This document shows positions 1-8,495 of a stretch of 64,000 bases of DNA, piece by piece (within the stretch, counting starts at the first letter, position 1; every line of letters begins with the position of its first letter). The notes beneath the pieces were generated by a model. That model made no database searches and was not told the DNA's origin. It saw nothing but the letters and a program-made list of their open reading frames with translations. Source of the DNA: Verrucomicrobiota bacterium (GTDB taxonomy: Bacteria; Verrucomicrobiota; Verrucomicrobiia; Opitutales; UBA2995); the NCBI GenBank assembly GCA_027622555.1, contig JAQBYJ010000006.1:35184-99183 (forward strand), written 5' to 3'. The translations under genes were made by a program, and so were the position numbers.

Positions 1-2
1 TT

Positions 3-224
3 CCATTTGTATTGGATCAGGCGTTGATTGATTTAAGACCCCATCACCTGTGTACCTACTTGTACGAACTCGCTGGCGCATATAGTTCCTTTTACAGTGC
101 CGATAAAGTAAACGTAGAAGATCCGGGTACTCGTGATCGCCGCCTCATGCTTTGCCAACGCACTTTACTTATTCTTGAAACGGGTTTGGCCCTTTTAGGG
201 ATCGGGACTTTGGAAAAGATGTAG
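3..224 (+). CDS. argS: Arginyl-tRNA synthetase, C-terminal end (partial)
   Basis: The reading frame is open from the window edge, so this is only the last 73 or so residues of the protein. They match the DALR anticodon-binding domain of class I arginyl-tRNA synthetase: the L-R-P-H-H-L-C-T-Y-L-Y-E-L-A stretch, the F-Y-S-A-D-K-V segment and the R-L-x-L-C-x-x-T-L helix near the end. This domain reads the Arg anticodon stem-loop. The catalytic domain lies outside the window. The next gene is convergent, so nothing about an operon can be read from this end. Confidence 0.9.
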   Translation, partial: PFVLDQALIDLRPHHLCTYLYELAGAYSSFYSADKVNVEDPGTRDRRLMLCQRTLLILETGLALLGIGTLEKM

Positions 225-262
225 GGTTTTCAATTCATCCGACGAATAAATTGAAAACATGC

Positions 263-1411
263 CTAGGCGAACTCCCACTGATATGGAGCCCTGGAAAGCA
301 TTTCACACCCAGTTTTTGTAAGCCAAACCACATCCTCAATCCGACATCCACCCAAGCCTGGATAATACAAACCTGGCTCAATTGTTAAAACAAATCCCGG
401 TTTCAACGTAAGTTTATTGGCTCCTATACGTAAGGGTTCGTGAAGCTCCAAGCCAAGACCATGTCCGGTACCGTGGAAGAACCCAGTCGGAACTCCATTT
501 ACCCGCTCTGTTTTAAAACCTGCATCTCTGAATAGTTTGTTTATAGCTTCATGAACTTTATTGCCCTGGATGCCTCCTTTTATCATCGAGATCCCAAGCT
601 TATGTGCGGCACGAACCGTCTTAACCAACTTTCTTTGGGCATCGGATGCCTTCCCTTTCAGGAAGGTCCTGGTCATATCACCAAAATAACCGTGTTTCTT
701 CATTCGGGGAAAGATGTCCACAATGATTAGTTCATTCGCCTTGAGAGAACCAGAACCTCCACAGTGAGGATCACAAGCTTGGTCTCCTCCCGCAACAATA
801 GTGTGTAATGCAACGCCCCCCATTCGCAAACAGACGAATTCGATTTCTTCACGTAAACGTTCGCTGGTAAGTTTTTTGCCTTCGAAATAAATAAAGCCAT
901 TGCGGATCTGGGAAGCTTGAAGAATTTTCTTAACCACCCTGAACCCAGCAGCAGAGCAACGGTTTCCTTCTCGAATCAATTCAGCTTCAAGGGCTGACTT
1001 TTCAAGTCGTTTAGGAAACAGAGCACCTTCAATCACTTGGAAATCAAAATTATGTCGATGCAATCCCTCAGAAATCCAAACAGGAAAATTCTGCGGGACT
1101 CGGAATAGATCGATGTGGTAAACATTGGCTAGCCAGGTAATTTGATCAACAACCGTTGCTGCACTTTTACCAAGCCACTCTTTAGCCGAACGCTCAACAG
1201 CCACCATCGATAATACGTCGGTTAACTGAGATTCATTTTTGGCACGGTTTATTTCAAGCTCACTAAATATGCCGATTTTTTTTCGACCGATTTTCAAACT
1301 CAGAAAACGATCAGGGACGAAGAAACCAGCAAGCCATTTTTGATCTGGATCTTGCTCAGTGTCTGCATAATTACAATCGGCAACAATTCGGTGTTTTTTG
1401 CTTTTTACCAT
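263..1411 (-). CDS. M24 family metallopeptidase (Xaa-Pro aminopeptidase-like)
   Basis: A 382-residue cytosolic protein with a pita-bread fold expected in the C-terminal half. The five metal ligands of the family are visible: Asp in V-D-I-F, Asp in G-D-M-T-R-T, His in G-T-G-H-G-L-G, Glu in T-I-E-P-G-L-Y and Glu in R-I-E-D-V. The N-terminal half resembles a creatinase-like domain. Enzymes of this kind remove N-terminal residues preceding proline; the exact substrate cannot be read from the sequence. It is transcribed divergently from the DUF192 lipoprotein, whose start lies about 30 bases upstream. The ATG start at 1411 fits. Confidence 0.85.
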   Translation of the reverse strand: MVKSKKHRIVADCNYADTEQDPDQKWLAGFFVPDRFLSLKIGRKKIGIFSELEINRAKNESQLTDVLSMVAVERSAKEWLGKSAATVVDQITWLANVYHIDLFRVPQNFPVWISEGLHRHNFDFQVIEGALFPKRLEKSALEAELIREGNRCSAAGFRVVKKILQASQIRNGFIYFEGKKLTSERLREEIEFVCLRMGGVALHTIVAGGDQACDPHCGGSGSLKANELIIVDIFPRMKKHGYFGDMTRTFLKGKASDAQRKLVKTVRAAHKLGISMIKGGIQGNKVHEAINKLFRDAGFKTERVNGVPTGFFHGTGHGLGLELHEPLRIGANKLTLKPGFVLTIEPGLYYPGLGGCRIEDVVWLTKTGCEMLSRAPYQWEFA

Positions 1412-1441
1412 GAAGCAACACCATTTAACTCCTTTGGAATA

Positions 1442-1972
1442 ATGTCTAGATATTTAGAATTCATCAGGACTCATTCAGGTCTAAGTTTCCTTGTCCTTTC
1501 AGTCTTCACCTTTCTTCTGAGCGGATGTAGTGACGAAGCAAAAGCAGAGCCCGCCCCAGTCAACCAATGGTTTGAAATACAACTGGGAGACAAAACGATA
1601 GAAGTTCAAATTGTTTACAAACAGGCCGAAATGGCGAAGGGCCTCATGAACCGAACTTCTATGGGCGAAAATCGGGGTATGATTTTCTTCTACGATCCGC
1701 CCAAACAGATGAGTTTCTGGATGCGGAATACGAAGATAGCCCTCGATATAGCTTTCTTCACCTCCGATGGAGTTTTAAGAGAAGTGTATCCTATGTATCC
1801 CATGGATGAAACCAGCGTGAAGTCCCGCAGGGACGATCTACTCATTGCCCTTGAAATGAACCAAGGATGGTTTGCAAAAAATGGGATTAAACCAGGAGAT
1901 TCCTTTAATTCAGAGAAACTCAAGAATGCACTCCTCAAACGAGGTATCCAAAAAAGTAAGATAACTTTTTGA
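1442..1972 (+). CDS. DUF192 lipoprotein
   Basis: A 176-residue protein. The start at 1442 was chosen because it gives a normal lipoprotein signal: a hydrophobic stretch ending in L-L-S-G-C at about residue 28. Longer in-frame starts would overlap the divergent peptidase gene. The mature part is a complete DUF192 domain, seen in the M-A-K-G-L-M-x-R pattern, the G-M-I-F-F-Y segment, F-W-M-R-N-T, and the end around A-L-E-M-x-x-G-W-F. DUF192 proteins are small secreted or envelope proteins of unknown activity. Its stop abuts the end of the convergent M16 gene with no spacer. Confidence 0.85.
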   Translation: MSRYLEFIRTHSGLSFLVLSVFTFLLSGCSDEAKAEPAPVNQWFEIQLGDKTIEVQIVYKQAEMAKGLMNRTSMGENRGMIFFYDPPKQMSFWMRNTKIALDIAFFTSDGVLREVYPMYPMDETSVKSRRDDLLIALEMNQGWFAKNGIKPGDSFNSEKLKNALLKRGIQKSKITF

Positions 1973-4528
1973 TTATCTCTTCTCGGGACGAACAATCAGC
2001 TCAAGTCGTTTGTCAGCAGAAAAGAATTTGGCAGCGAAGTCGGCCAGGTCTTCAACGGTGACTTGATCCAGCTTATCGTCGAAGTTCATCCAATCATTCA
2101 CAGGCAAGCCGTAGGTCACATTAAGTGCCGCTTGCATAGCGCGAGAACCAATAGTTTGCATACTCATTCGCCGCTGAGCTTTTAACCGGGTTTTAACCCG
2201 CGCAAATTCATCTGACTCCACTTTTCCCGACTGAATTCGTTCGACCTCAGCAGTCATTTCATCGAGCACCGCCTGGGCAGTTGAAGGTTGGGTTCCGCCA
2301 TAAAGAAAAAGCATCCCCGTATCCATTCCTATAACGCGACTACTCCCTACATAATAAGCAAGTCCAAGATCATCCCTAACCCGTTCAAAGAGTTGACTAC
2401 TCATTCCGCTGAAGAGCTCGTCTAACACTGATGCTAACAGCATGAGGTCATCCTGGCATACGCCGACACAGGGAAACGCCTGGAATACCACTGCCTGCTG
2501 ACGGTCCATAAAAACCTCTTCTCTACCAACCTGGGCAGGAGTATCGAGAGTAACGGTACGGTCAGGAAGAATCCGTCTTGGTAACCGGTTCAACAACGTT
2601 TCCAATTTGGGCTCAATCTCTGCTCGATCGAACTGGCCACTTACAGCGACCACACAATTTCCTGCCGTAACAAGTGTCTTCAAATAAGACTGCACCTCTT
2701 CCAATGACAGTTTCTCAAGATCTTCTATTCGACCGTCAGAACTTACTGAATAGGCGACTTCGCCAAAAAACTTTTCTCGCAATTCTCGAATCCCAAATTC
2801 GACGATGTCATCCAGGCTTTCCTTGACGTGGGCCACTTGACCATCCCGCTCTACCTCGAAAGTGGATACATCCAATTTCAAGTGCAGTAAACTCTGCTCT
2901 AATAATTCCAACGCAAGATCGGTATCTTGAGGCAGTACTTCCAAACTAAGACCAAAAGTATTATTCCCTGAAAACTCGGAGAAAGAACCACCCACCGATT
3001 CGATCTTCGTGGCGACCTCGAGGGCGGAGTTAGTCTCAGTATCCTTTGTTAAAATGATCGCTGCCAAAGAGGTGATTCCCCGCTGATCGGGATTTTCCCA
3101 TAATGCCCCTCCCTTGAAAACGACCCGGATATGCACTTTAGGGAAGTTTTCACTTTGCTGAAACAAGAGCCTCGAACCACCTTCAAGCGTCCGCTCATCA
3201 AATAGGTGGTTTTGTGCGTCAGAAACGTTGGCTCCAGATTCCTCAACCTGCTCATTCGCTGGATCGAAAGTGACTTGCGTCAACCGTTCTTCAACCAGAT
3301 AGGACTGCAGCAATCGTTGTAAATCTTCAGCCGAGACCTTTTGAATTCTTTTCAGAAAAATCCTGGAGTAGTCTATGTCACCAACCACGACTTCAGCAGC
3401 CCCTATGCGCGCTGCCTGTCCACTCATGGTCTTTCGATTGTTGATCTCACTCACCATGGCCTGGCGCTGAGCTTTCAAGATCAAAGTTTCGTCAATTAAG
3501 GTCTGCTTTAAGCTCTCGATCTCCTTCCAAAACGCTTCCAGTGCGGCCTCTCGATTTTCTGGGTCCACCATCATTGAAACCCACATCAGCCCAGAGCTCC
3601 CAGGATTCCAGGCAGAAACATCCACATGATGAACAATCCCAGTTTCCTGTCTCAACCGCTTCCAGAGGATTGAGCTATCTCCACTCCCAAGGATTGCTGC
3701 TAACAAGCTCACCCCGGCGGCGTCTTCATGATGCAATCCTGGAATAGAAAACCCTAAGCCAATACGACTGATATTCACGTCACCCATGAGACTTTGTTCT
3801 CGTTTTGCCAGTCCAACGGGCTCAGCTGGAATGTAGACAGACTCCAAGCGGGCACGAGGAAGTCCACCAACTATTTCTAAAGCTGCCTGAAAAACGTCTT
3901 CTGCTTTAACGTCTCCTGTTACAACAAGCACTGCGTTATTTGGCACATACCGCTTATGGTAATAGTCAACTAATTCGTCACGCGTTACTGTCTTAAAAAT
4001 ATCCTTGTAGCCGATAATCGGGTACTTGTAGGGATGAGTCCGGTAGGCTGTCTCAAACAGTGCCCTACTCAACTGCTGGTCTGGATCGTCGAGCCCCATG
4101 TCGATTTCGCGCAAAATGACCTCACGCTCTTTATCCACTTCCTCAGCCGGCAAAGTGGAGTTGAAACAGGCATCCGCAAGAATTTCGATAGCGCCACTTG
4201 TATGCTCGCTAGGTAGATCAATGTAATAAACCGTACGATCAAAAGAAGTATAGGCGTTGATATGTCCCCCCAGGCTTTGAACCTCACGGGAGATTTGTTT
4301 CCCATTTCTCTTTTCGGTACCCTTGAACAACATGTGCTCCAAGTAATGGGATAAACCGGCACCAAGAAGTGATCCTTCATGTATGCTCCCCGTTTTTACC
4401 CACAACTGGACAGAGCTTACCTGACTACTCGTATCCTCGCGGACAAGTATAGTCAGACCATTATCTAAGGTTTTTCTGTGAACGGGTTCAGCGAACAAAG
4501 ACTGCAAAACAGAATTAAGTGGATCCAT
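1973..4528 (-). CDS. M16 family zinc metallopeptidase, two-domain (pitrilysin/processing-peptidase type)
   Basis: An 851-residue protein made of two M16 halves. The first carries the inverted zinc motif H-x-x-E-H (H61, E64, H65), with the downstream glutamate region around residues 135-142. The second half, from about residue 440, is the inactive clamshell partner. No signal peptide is evident. It is the last gene of the gat/Minf_1886 run, 11 bases after the preceding stop. Bacterial members degrade peptides or process exported proteins; the substrate here is unknown. Length matches fused two-repeat M16 proteins. It converges directly on the DUF192 gene. Confidence 0.9.
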   Translation of the reverse strand: MDPLNSVLQSLFAEPVHRKTLDNGLTILVREDTSSQVSSVQLWVKTGSIHEGSLLGAGLSHYLEHMLFKGTEKRNGKQISREVQSLGGHINAYTSFDRTVYYIDLPSEHTSGAIEILADACFNSTLPAEEVDKEREVILREIDMGLDDPDQQLSRALFETAYRTHPYKYPIIGYKDIFKTVTRDELVDYYHKRYVPNNAVLVVTGDVKAEDVFQAALEIVGGLPRARLESVYIPAEPVGLAKREQSLMGDVNISRIGLGFSIPGLHHEDAAGVSLLAAILGSGDSSILWKRLRQETGIVHHVDVSAWNPGSSGLMWVSMMVDPENREAALEAFWKEIESLKQTLIDETLILKAQRQAMVSEINNRKTMSGQAARIGAAEVVVGDIDYSRIFLKRIQKVSAEDLQRLLQSYLVEERLTQVTFDPANEQVEESGANVSDAQNHLFDERTLEGGSRLLFQQSENFPKVHIRVVFKGGALWENPDQRGITSLAAIILTKDTETNSALEVATKIESVGGSFSEFSGNNTFGLSLEVLPQDTDLALELLEQSLLHLKLDVSTFEVERDGQVAHVKESLDDIVEFGIRELREKFFGEVAYSVSSDGRIEDLEKLSLEEVQSYLKTLVTAGNCVVAVSGQFDRAEIEPKLETLLNRLPRRILPDRTVTLDTPAQVGREEVFMDRQQAVVFQAFPCVGVCQDDLMLLASVLDELFSGMSSQLFERVRDDLGLAYYVGSSRVIGMDTGMLFLYGGTQPSTAQAVLDEMTAEVERIQSGKVESDEFARVKTRLKAQRRMSMQTIGSRAMQAALNVTYGLPVNDWMNFDDKLDQVTVEDLADFAAKFFSADKRLELIVRPEKR

Positions 4529-4539
4529 TAAAATGATAT

Positions 4540-4989
4540 TCAGGGTAACCCGCCGTTTAATTGGTCTTTACCTTTTCTTTCTCCAAACGAAGGAATTCGA
4601 CGATTATTAGGAGCAAACGGTTTCAGAAATGCTGATTTAAAATCGTATCCGTCACTAAAATCTTCACGCCGATCGGTATCCGTTTTTCCTAGCACACCGT
4701 ATTCAACCAAGTTGAACACAATATCACCAAAATCAGAACAACGGGTGACATTCCACTCATTAAAAACAGTCATGGTTAGAGGACCAAATTGATCGAGAGC
4801 ATATTTGCGGATACCTTCCAAAAGCTCTTGGCCAGAAACATGATGACTCGTCCTGACCTCTTTGGATTCGCTAATTTCCTTAACGGTGAAATCCAAAGCT
4901 TTACGAACGAAGTAGTAAGCGCCTTTGCCAAATCGAGAATCGTCCTTGATGACCAGGTCGACGACTTCCGAAAAATCTTTTCCACTCAT
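4540..4989 (-). CDS. Verrucomicrobia/Planctomycetes-restricted protein (Minf_1886 family)
   Basis: A 149-residue protein. I recognise the family from its conserved blocks: Y-Y-F-V-R-K-A-L-D-F-T near residue 27, the H-H-V-S-G-Q-E-L-L-E-G-I-R stretch near 49, Q-F-G-P-L-T-M-T-V near 68, and R-C-x-D-F-G-D-I-V-F-N-L-V near 83. It then has R-E-D-F-x-x-G-Y-D-F and K-P-F at the C-terminus. The function is unknown; the family is essentially limited to the PVC superphylum and is a good taxonomic marker. It lies 75 bases after gatB and 11 bases before the M16 gene, probably in the same transcript. Confidence 0.88.
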   Translation of the reverse strand: MSGKDFSEVVDLVIKDDSRFGKGAYYFVRKALDFTVKEISESKEVRTSHHVSGQELLEGIRKYALDQFGPLTMTVFNEWNVTRCSDFGDIVFNLVEYGVLGKTDTDRREDFSDGYDFKSAFLKPFAPNNRRIPSFGERKGKDQLNGGLP

Positions 4990-5064
4990 AAATTAAAATT
5001 CAGTTCTGATAACTTGATTGAGACAAAGGACGCAACCCTACTTAGAAAAGCTTCAATTTCAAAT

Positions 5065-6519
5065 TCAGCCTTTTTTATCAATTAGCTCCTTGAGCACTTT
5101 ATCCACAAGAGCGGGGTTGGCTTTGCCACGGCTTGCCTTCATAACCTGGCCTTTCAAAAAGTTGATAGCTTTTTCATTACCGGCTTGAATTTCCGCCACG
5201 GGGCCTGGATTTGCATCGATCACTTCCTGACAAAACCCTTCAAGTTCTCCAGTGTCATTACTCTGTTTAAGTCCCTTGGCTTCTACGATAGCAGCAGGCA
5301 TTTCGCCTGTTTCAAACATCGTTCCAAATACCTGTTCCTTGGCGATATTGTTGGAGATAGCACCTTCATCGATCAGCCCTACAAGCTCCGCGATATGAGC
5401 AGGTTTTATTTTGCTTTCGGATAAAGAAAGCCCGGCATTCCCCAATTCACCAAGAAGGTTATTCACCAACCAATTGGCCGCCTGTTGGGGTTTACTGCAA
5501 CCCTTGGCTGCTTCTTCAAAAAACGCGCACAATTCGGGATCAGGAATCAGGACGGAAGTTATTGTGAATGGTAAATCGAATGCTTCGTAATAACGACGTT
5601 GCCGATCAAAGGGTCGTTCCGGGATGGTCGCTTTCACGCGTGCACGCCAGGCTTCATCGATTCGGATCGGCATCAAATCAGGGTCCGGGAAATACCGGTA
5701 ATCATGGGACTCCTCTTTGAAACGCATATGGTAGGTCACATTTTTAGTAGCATCCCAACCACGTGTTTCCTGATGAATAGTGCCACCAGCTTTCACGGCC
5801 TGAATCTGCCGCTGAATTTCATAGGCCAATCCATTCTTAACACCGGAGCTACTGTTCATGTTCTTGATCTCAACCTTTACGCCAAGCTCTAGCTGACCCA
5901 CCGGACGTATGCTGATATTTGCATCACAACGCATCTGCCCCTTCTCCATATCGCAGTCGGAAATGTCTCCGTAAATCATGAGATTTCTCAGGGCATTTAA
6001 ATAAGCAAATGCTTCATCCGGAGTATGGAGAACCGGCTCGGTAACGATCTCAAGCAACGGAGTCCCCGCACGATTGTAGTCCACCAGACTGTCGCCATCG
6101 AAGTGATTGAGTTTTCCCACATCCTCTTCGAGATGCGCACGCGTGAGCTCAATCCATTTATGCTCACCCATGATGTTCCTCGACGGACCAGGCAGCTCGA
6201 TCTCAACCTTACCTCCTTCACAAATGGGCTGATCGAACTGGGAGATCTGATAATTCTTGGGGCTGTCAGGATAAAAATAGTTTTTGCGGTCCCACTTGGT
6301 TACTTCGGGAATCGTACTTTCCAAAAGCATGCCCACCTTAACCGACTTCTCGACCGCTTCCTTATTAATCACAGGAAGCGCCCCCGGAAAACCAAGAACC
6401 ACAGGGTCCGTCAACGTATTCGGTTCTTGTCCAAACCCAACCCCCACCGATGTAAAAATCTTGGACTTCGTTCGAACCTGAACGTGCACCTCTAAACCTA
6501 TGACGACTTCGTATTCCAT
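5065..6519 (-). CDS. gatB: Asp-tRNA(Asn)/Glu-tRNA(Gln) amidotransferase subunit B
   Basis: A 484-residue protein of full length. GatB phosphorylates the misacylated Glu-tRNA(Gln) or Asp-tRNA(Asn) and receives ammonia from GatA for amidation. The N-terminal G-L-E-V-H-V-Q block, the D-x-x-K-N-Y-x-x-Q-I-S-Q-F-D-Q-P stretch, the S-C-M-E-K-G-Q-M-R-C-D-A-N-I-S-like segment (D-C-D-M-E-K-G here) and the C-terminal YqeY-like helical tail are all present. Gene order is gatC-gatA-gatB with a 194-base gap after gatA that contains a repeat element. This implies glutaminyl- or asparaginyl-tRNA is made by the indirect route. Confidence 0.97.
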   Translation of the reverse strand: MEYEVVIGLEVHVQVRTKSKIFTSVGVGFGQEPNTLTDPVVLGFPGALPVINKEAVEKSVKVGMLLESTIPEVTKWDRKNYFYPDSPKNYQISQFDQPICEGGKVEIELPGPSRNIMGEHKWIELTRAHLEEDVGKLNHFDGDSLVDYNRAGTPLLEIVTEPVLHTPDEAFAYLNALRNLMIYGDISDCDMEKGQMRCDANISIRPVGQLELGVKVEIKNMNSSSGVKNGLAYEIQRQIQAVKAGGTIHQETRGWDATKNVTYHMRFKEESHDYRYFPDPDLMPIRIDEAWRARVKATIPERPFDRQRRYYEAFDLPFTITSVLIPDPELCAFFEEAAKGCSKPQQAANWLVNNLLGELGNAGLSLSESKIKPAHIAELVGLIDEGAISNNIAKEQVFGTMFETGEMPAAIVEAKGLKQSNDTGELEGFCQEVIDANPGPVAEIQAGNEKAINFLKGQVMKASRGKANPALVDKVLKELIDKKG

Positions 6520-6556
6520 GGAGCTTAAAAGTTAATCAACTAAATATGGAAGAAAT

Positions 6557-6649
6557 TGTAGGAGCGGTTTTAACCGCGATTTTCCTGGGAACGCCACTCC
6601 CCAGATTGGCAACCTTTGCATACGGATCGCAGCTAAAGCAGCTCCTACA
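6557..6649. repeat. Interspersed REP-like inverted repeat between gatA and gatB
   Basis: Two oppositely oriented modules that begin and end TGTAGGAGC...GCTCCTACA, separated by about 46 bases. The left module (6557-6579) contains GGTTTTAACCGCGA; the right one (6626-6649) contains TCGCAGCTAAAGC. Both have the layout of the GTAGGAGC-type REP elements familiar from pseudomonads and other bacteria. Such elements usually lie between genes, as here. I saw no second copy in the window, so its status as a dispersed repeat rests on resemblance. Confidence 0.6.
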
Positions 6650-6713
6650 TTGTTTACAGACAATGCATCCACATTAGGTTCGTGTTCATTCGTGTCCATT
6701 CGTGGTTAATTCC

Positions 6714-8180
6714 TTAAATCTTCGGGTGCTGGTTCGAGTGATCGTGGGCCTCTTCATAGGCATTCGCAATCGCCAGAAGATCGGCTTCGCCAAACGGTTT
6801 ACCCAGGATCTGTAGTCCAATGGGCAATCCTTCCGAGTTTTTACCACAGGGCAGAGATATTCCAGGAATACCGGCGAGGTTAGCCGAAATGGTATAGATA
6901 TCGGCCAAATACATCTGGAGTGGGTCGTCCGTTTTCTCGCCCGCTTTAAACGATACGAATGGGGATGTAGGGGTGAGCAATGCGTCGACCGATTCATAGG
7001 CCCTCATGAAATCCTGGCGAATCAACGAGCGTACCTTCTGAGCCTTCAAATAATAGGCATCGTAGTAACCAGAACTAAGCACATAAGTACCGAGGATAAT
7101 CCGAAGCTTCACTTCTTCACCAAAACCTTCCGCCCGGCTTTTAAAATACAGGTCGATGGCGTTTTCAACGTCCTTGCTTCGATGCGTATAGCGAACGCCA
7201 TCAAATCGTGCCAGGTTTGAGGAAGCCTCTGCCGTCGCGATTATGTAGTAGGTCGCAATAGCCAAATTCATGTTTGGCATGCTCGCTTCCTGGATCTCGC
7301 ACCCCTGATCGGCGTACCAATCGATCGCTTTTTGAACAGTACTTTTCACTTCAGGATCCAGGCCATCTCCAAAGTATTCTTTGGGAACTCCAAGTTTCCA
7401 GGGGCCTTTCTTTGTCCCCAAAGCTTCACTAAAGTCAGGTACCTCCTGGTATATGGAAGTGGAGTCTTTGGGATCGTGTCCGGCAATCGTCTGAAGCACC
7501 GTCGCCACATCTTTTACCGAACGGCCAAACGGGCCGATTTGGTCCAGAGAGGAGGCATAGGCCACCAATCCAAAACGGGAAACGCGACCGTAGGTTGGTT
7601 TAAATCCAACCACTCCGCAAAACGAAGCGGGCTGGCGGATCGAACCACCGGTATCACTTCCAAGGGAAACAGGTACCGAACCAGCTGATACAGCCGCGGC
7701 GCTACCACCACTGGATCCACCAGCTACTCGCTCCAGATTCCAGGGATTAAACGTAGTTTTGAAAGCCGAGTTCTCGGTTGAAGAACCCATGGCAAACTCA
7801 TCCATGTTCAGTCGCCCAAACAACACCGCACCAGCATCCTTCAGTCGGGTTGATACAGTGGCATCGTAGGGAGATACAAAGTGCTCAAGCATCTTGCTCG
7901 AGCAGGTCAAAGGCAGGTCTTTTACCGCGATCACATCCTTGAGACCAATGGGAATTCCATCGAGGGCTCCCAACAATTCATCGGCAGCACGACGTTTATC
8001 GGAAGCTTCCGCTTGAGAAAGCGCGTAATCCTTATCGAGCGAGTTAAACGCCTGAACCTGCGGATCCACCGCTTCTTTCCGATCTACCAACGCATTGGTT
8101 AATTCCACAGAAGAAATATCGCCAGCAGATAATAAGTCCTGCAGGCCGGAAAGAGTTTTAAAATGAAGATCGTCTGCCAT
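6714..8180 (-). CDS. gatA: Asp-tRNA(Asn)/Glu-tRNA(Gln) amidotransferase subunit A
   Basis: A 488-residue amidase-signature protein. The Ser-cisSer-Lys triad is in place: K81 in G-L-K-D-V, S156 in the A-G-G-S-S-G-G-S block, and the nucleophile S180 in G-S-D-T-G-G-S-I-R. GatA hydrolyses glutamine and channels ammonia to GatB. It starts 20 bases after gatC ends. The gene is intact, with normal family length and no sign of disruption. Confidence 0.97.
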   Translation of the reverse strand: MADDLHFKTLSGLQDLLSAGDISSVELTNALVDRKEAVDPQVQAFNSLDKDYALSQAEASDKRRAADELLGALDGIPIGLKDVIAVKDLPLTCSSKMLEHFVSPYDATVSTRLKDAGAVLFGRLNMDEFAMGSSTENSAFKTTFNPWNLERVAGGSSGGSAAAVSAGSVPVSLGSDTGGSIRQPASFCGVVGFKPTYGRVSRFGLVAYASSLDQIGPFGRSVKDVATVLQTIAGHDPKDSTSIYQEVPDFSEALGTKKGPWKLGVPKEYFGDGLDPEVKSTVQKAIDWYADQGCEIQEASMPNMNLAIATYYIIATAEASSNLARFDGVRYTHRSKDVENAIDLYFKSRAEGFGEEVKLRIILGTYVLSSGYYDAYYLKAQKVRSLIRQDFMRAYESVDALLTPTSPFVSFKAGEKTDDPLQMYLADIYTISANLAGIPGISLPCGKNSEGLPIGLQILGKPFGEADLLAIANAYEEAHDHSNQHPKI

Positions 8181-8200
8181 CTTGTACCCGTAGTCTGGAT

Positions 8201-8494
8201 TCAGCCGTCGATAACCTTTGGTACTTGAACCATGTTATTGCGTTTGGCAGCGGCATGCTGAACCGCGGTTTCAGGATCGAAACCTTCGACTGATATGTCT
8301 TCCCGCAAAACGTTCTCCACTTGAAATGCGTGGGCCATCGGTTCCACATCACTGACGTCCACGGCATTCAACTGCTCGAAATAATCCAAGATACTTCCGA
8401 GTTGAGCAGAGAAGCGTTGGCGTTCTTTATCAGACAATTCGATGCGTGCCAAGTTCGCGACGTAGTCGATATCAATGGATCCCTTTTCACTCAT
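8201..8494 (-). CDS. gatC: Asp-tRNA(Asn)/Glu-tRNA(Gln) amidotransferase subunit C
   Basis: A 97-residue protein. The start at 8494 (M-S-E-K-G-S) was chosen because GatC proteins begin about ten residues before the V-A-x-L-A-R-I-E-L block, and because it lies one base after the pheT stop. A longer frame would run into pheT. The family features are V-A-N-L-A-R-I-E-L-S, the I-L-D-Y-F-E-Q-L-N segment and V-E-P-M-A-H. GatC wraps around GatA and GatB and stabilises the complex. The tight pheT-gatC junction suggests translational coupling. Confidence 0.95.
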   Translation of the reverse strand: MSEKGSIDIDYVANLARIELSDKERQRFSAQLGSILDYFEQLNAVDVSDVEPMAHAFQVENVLREDISVEGFDPETAVQHAAAKRNNMVQVPKVIDG

Positions 8495-8495
8495 C

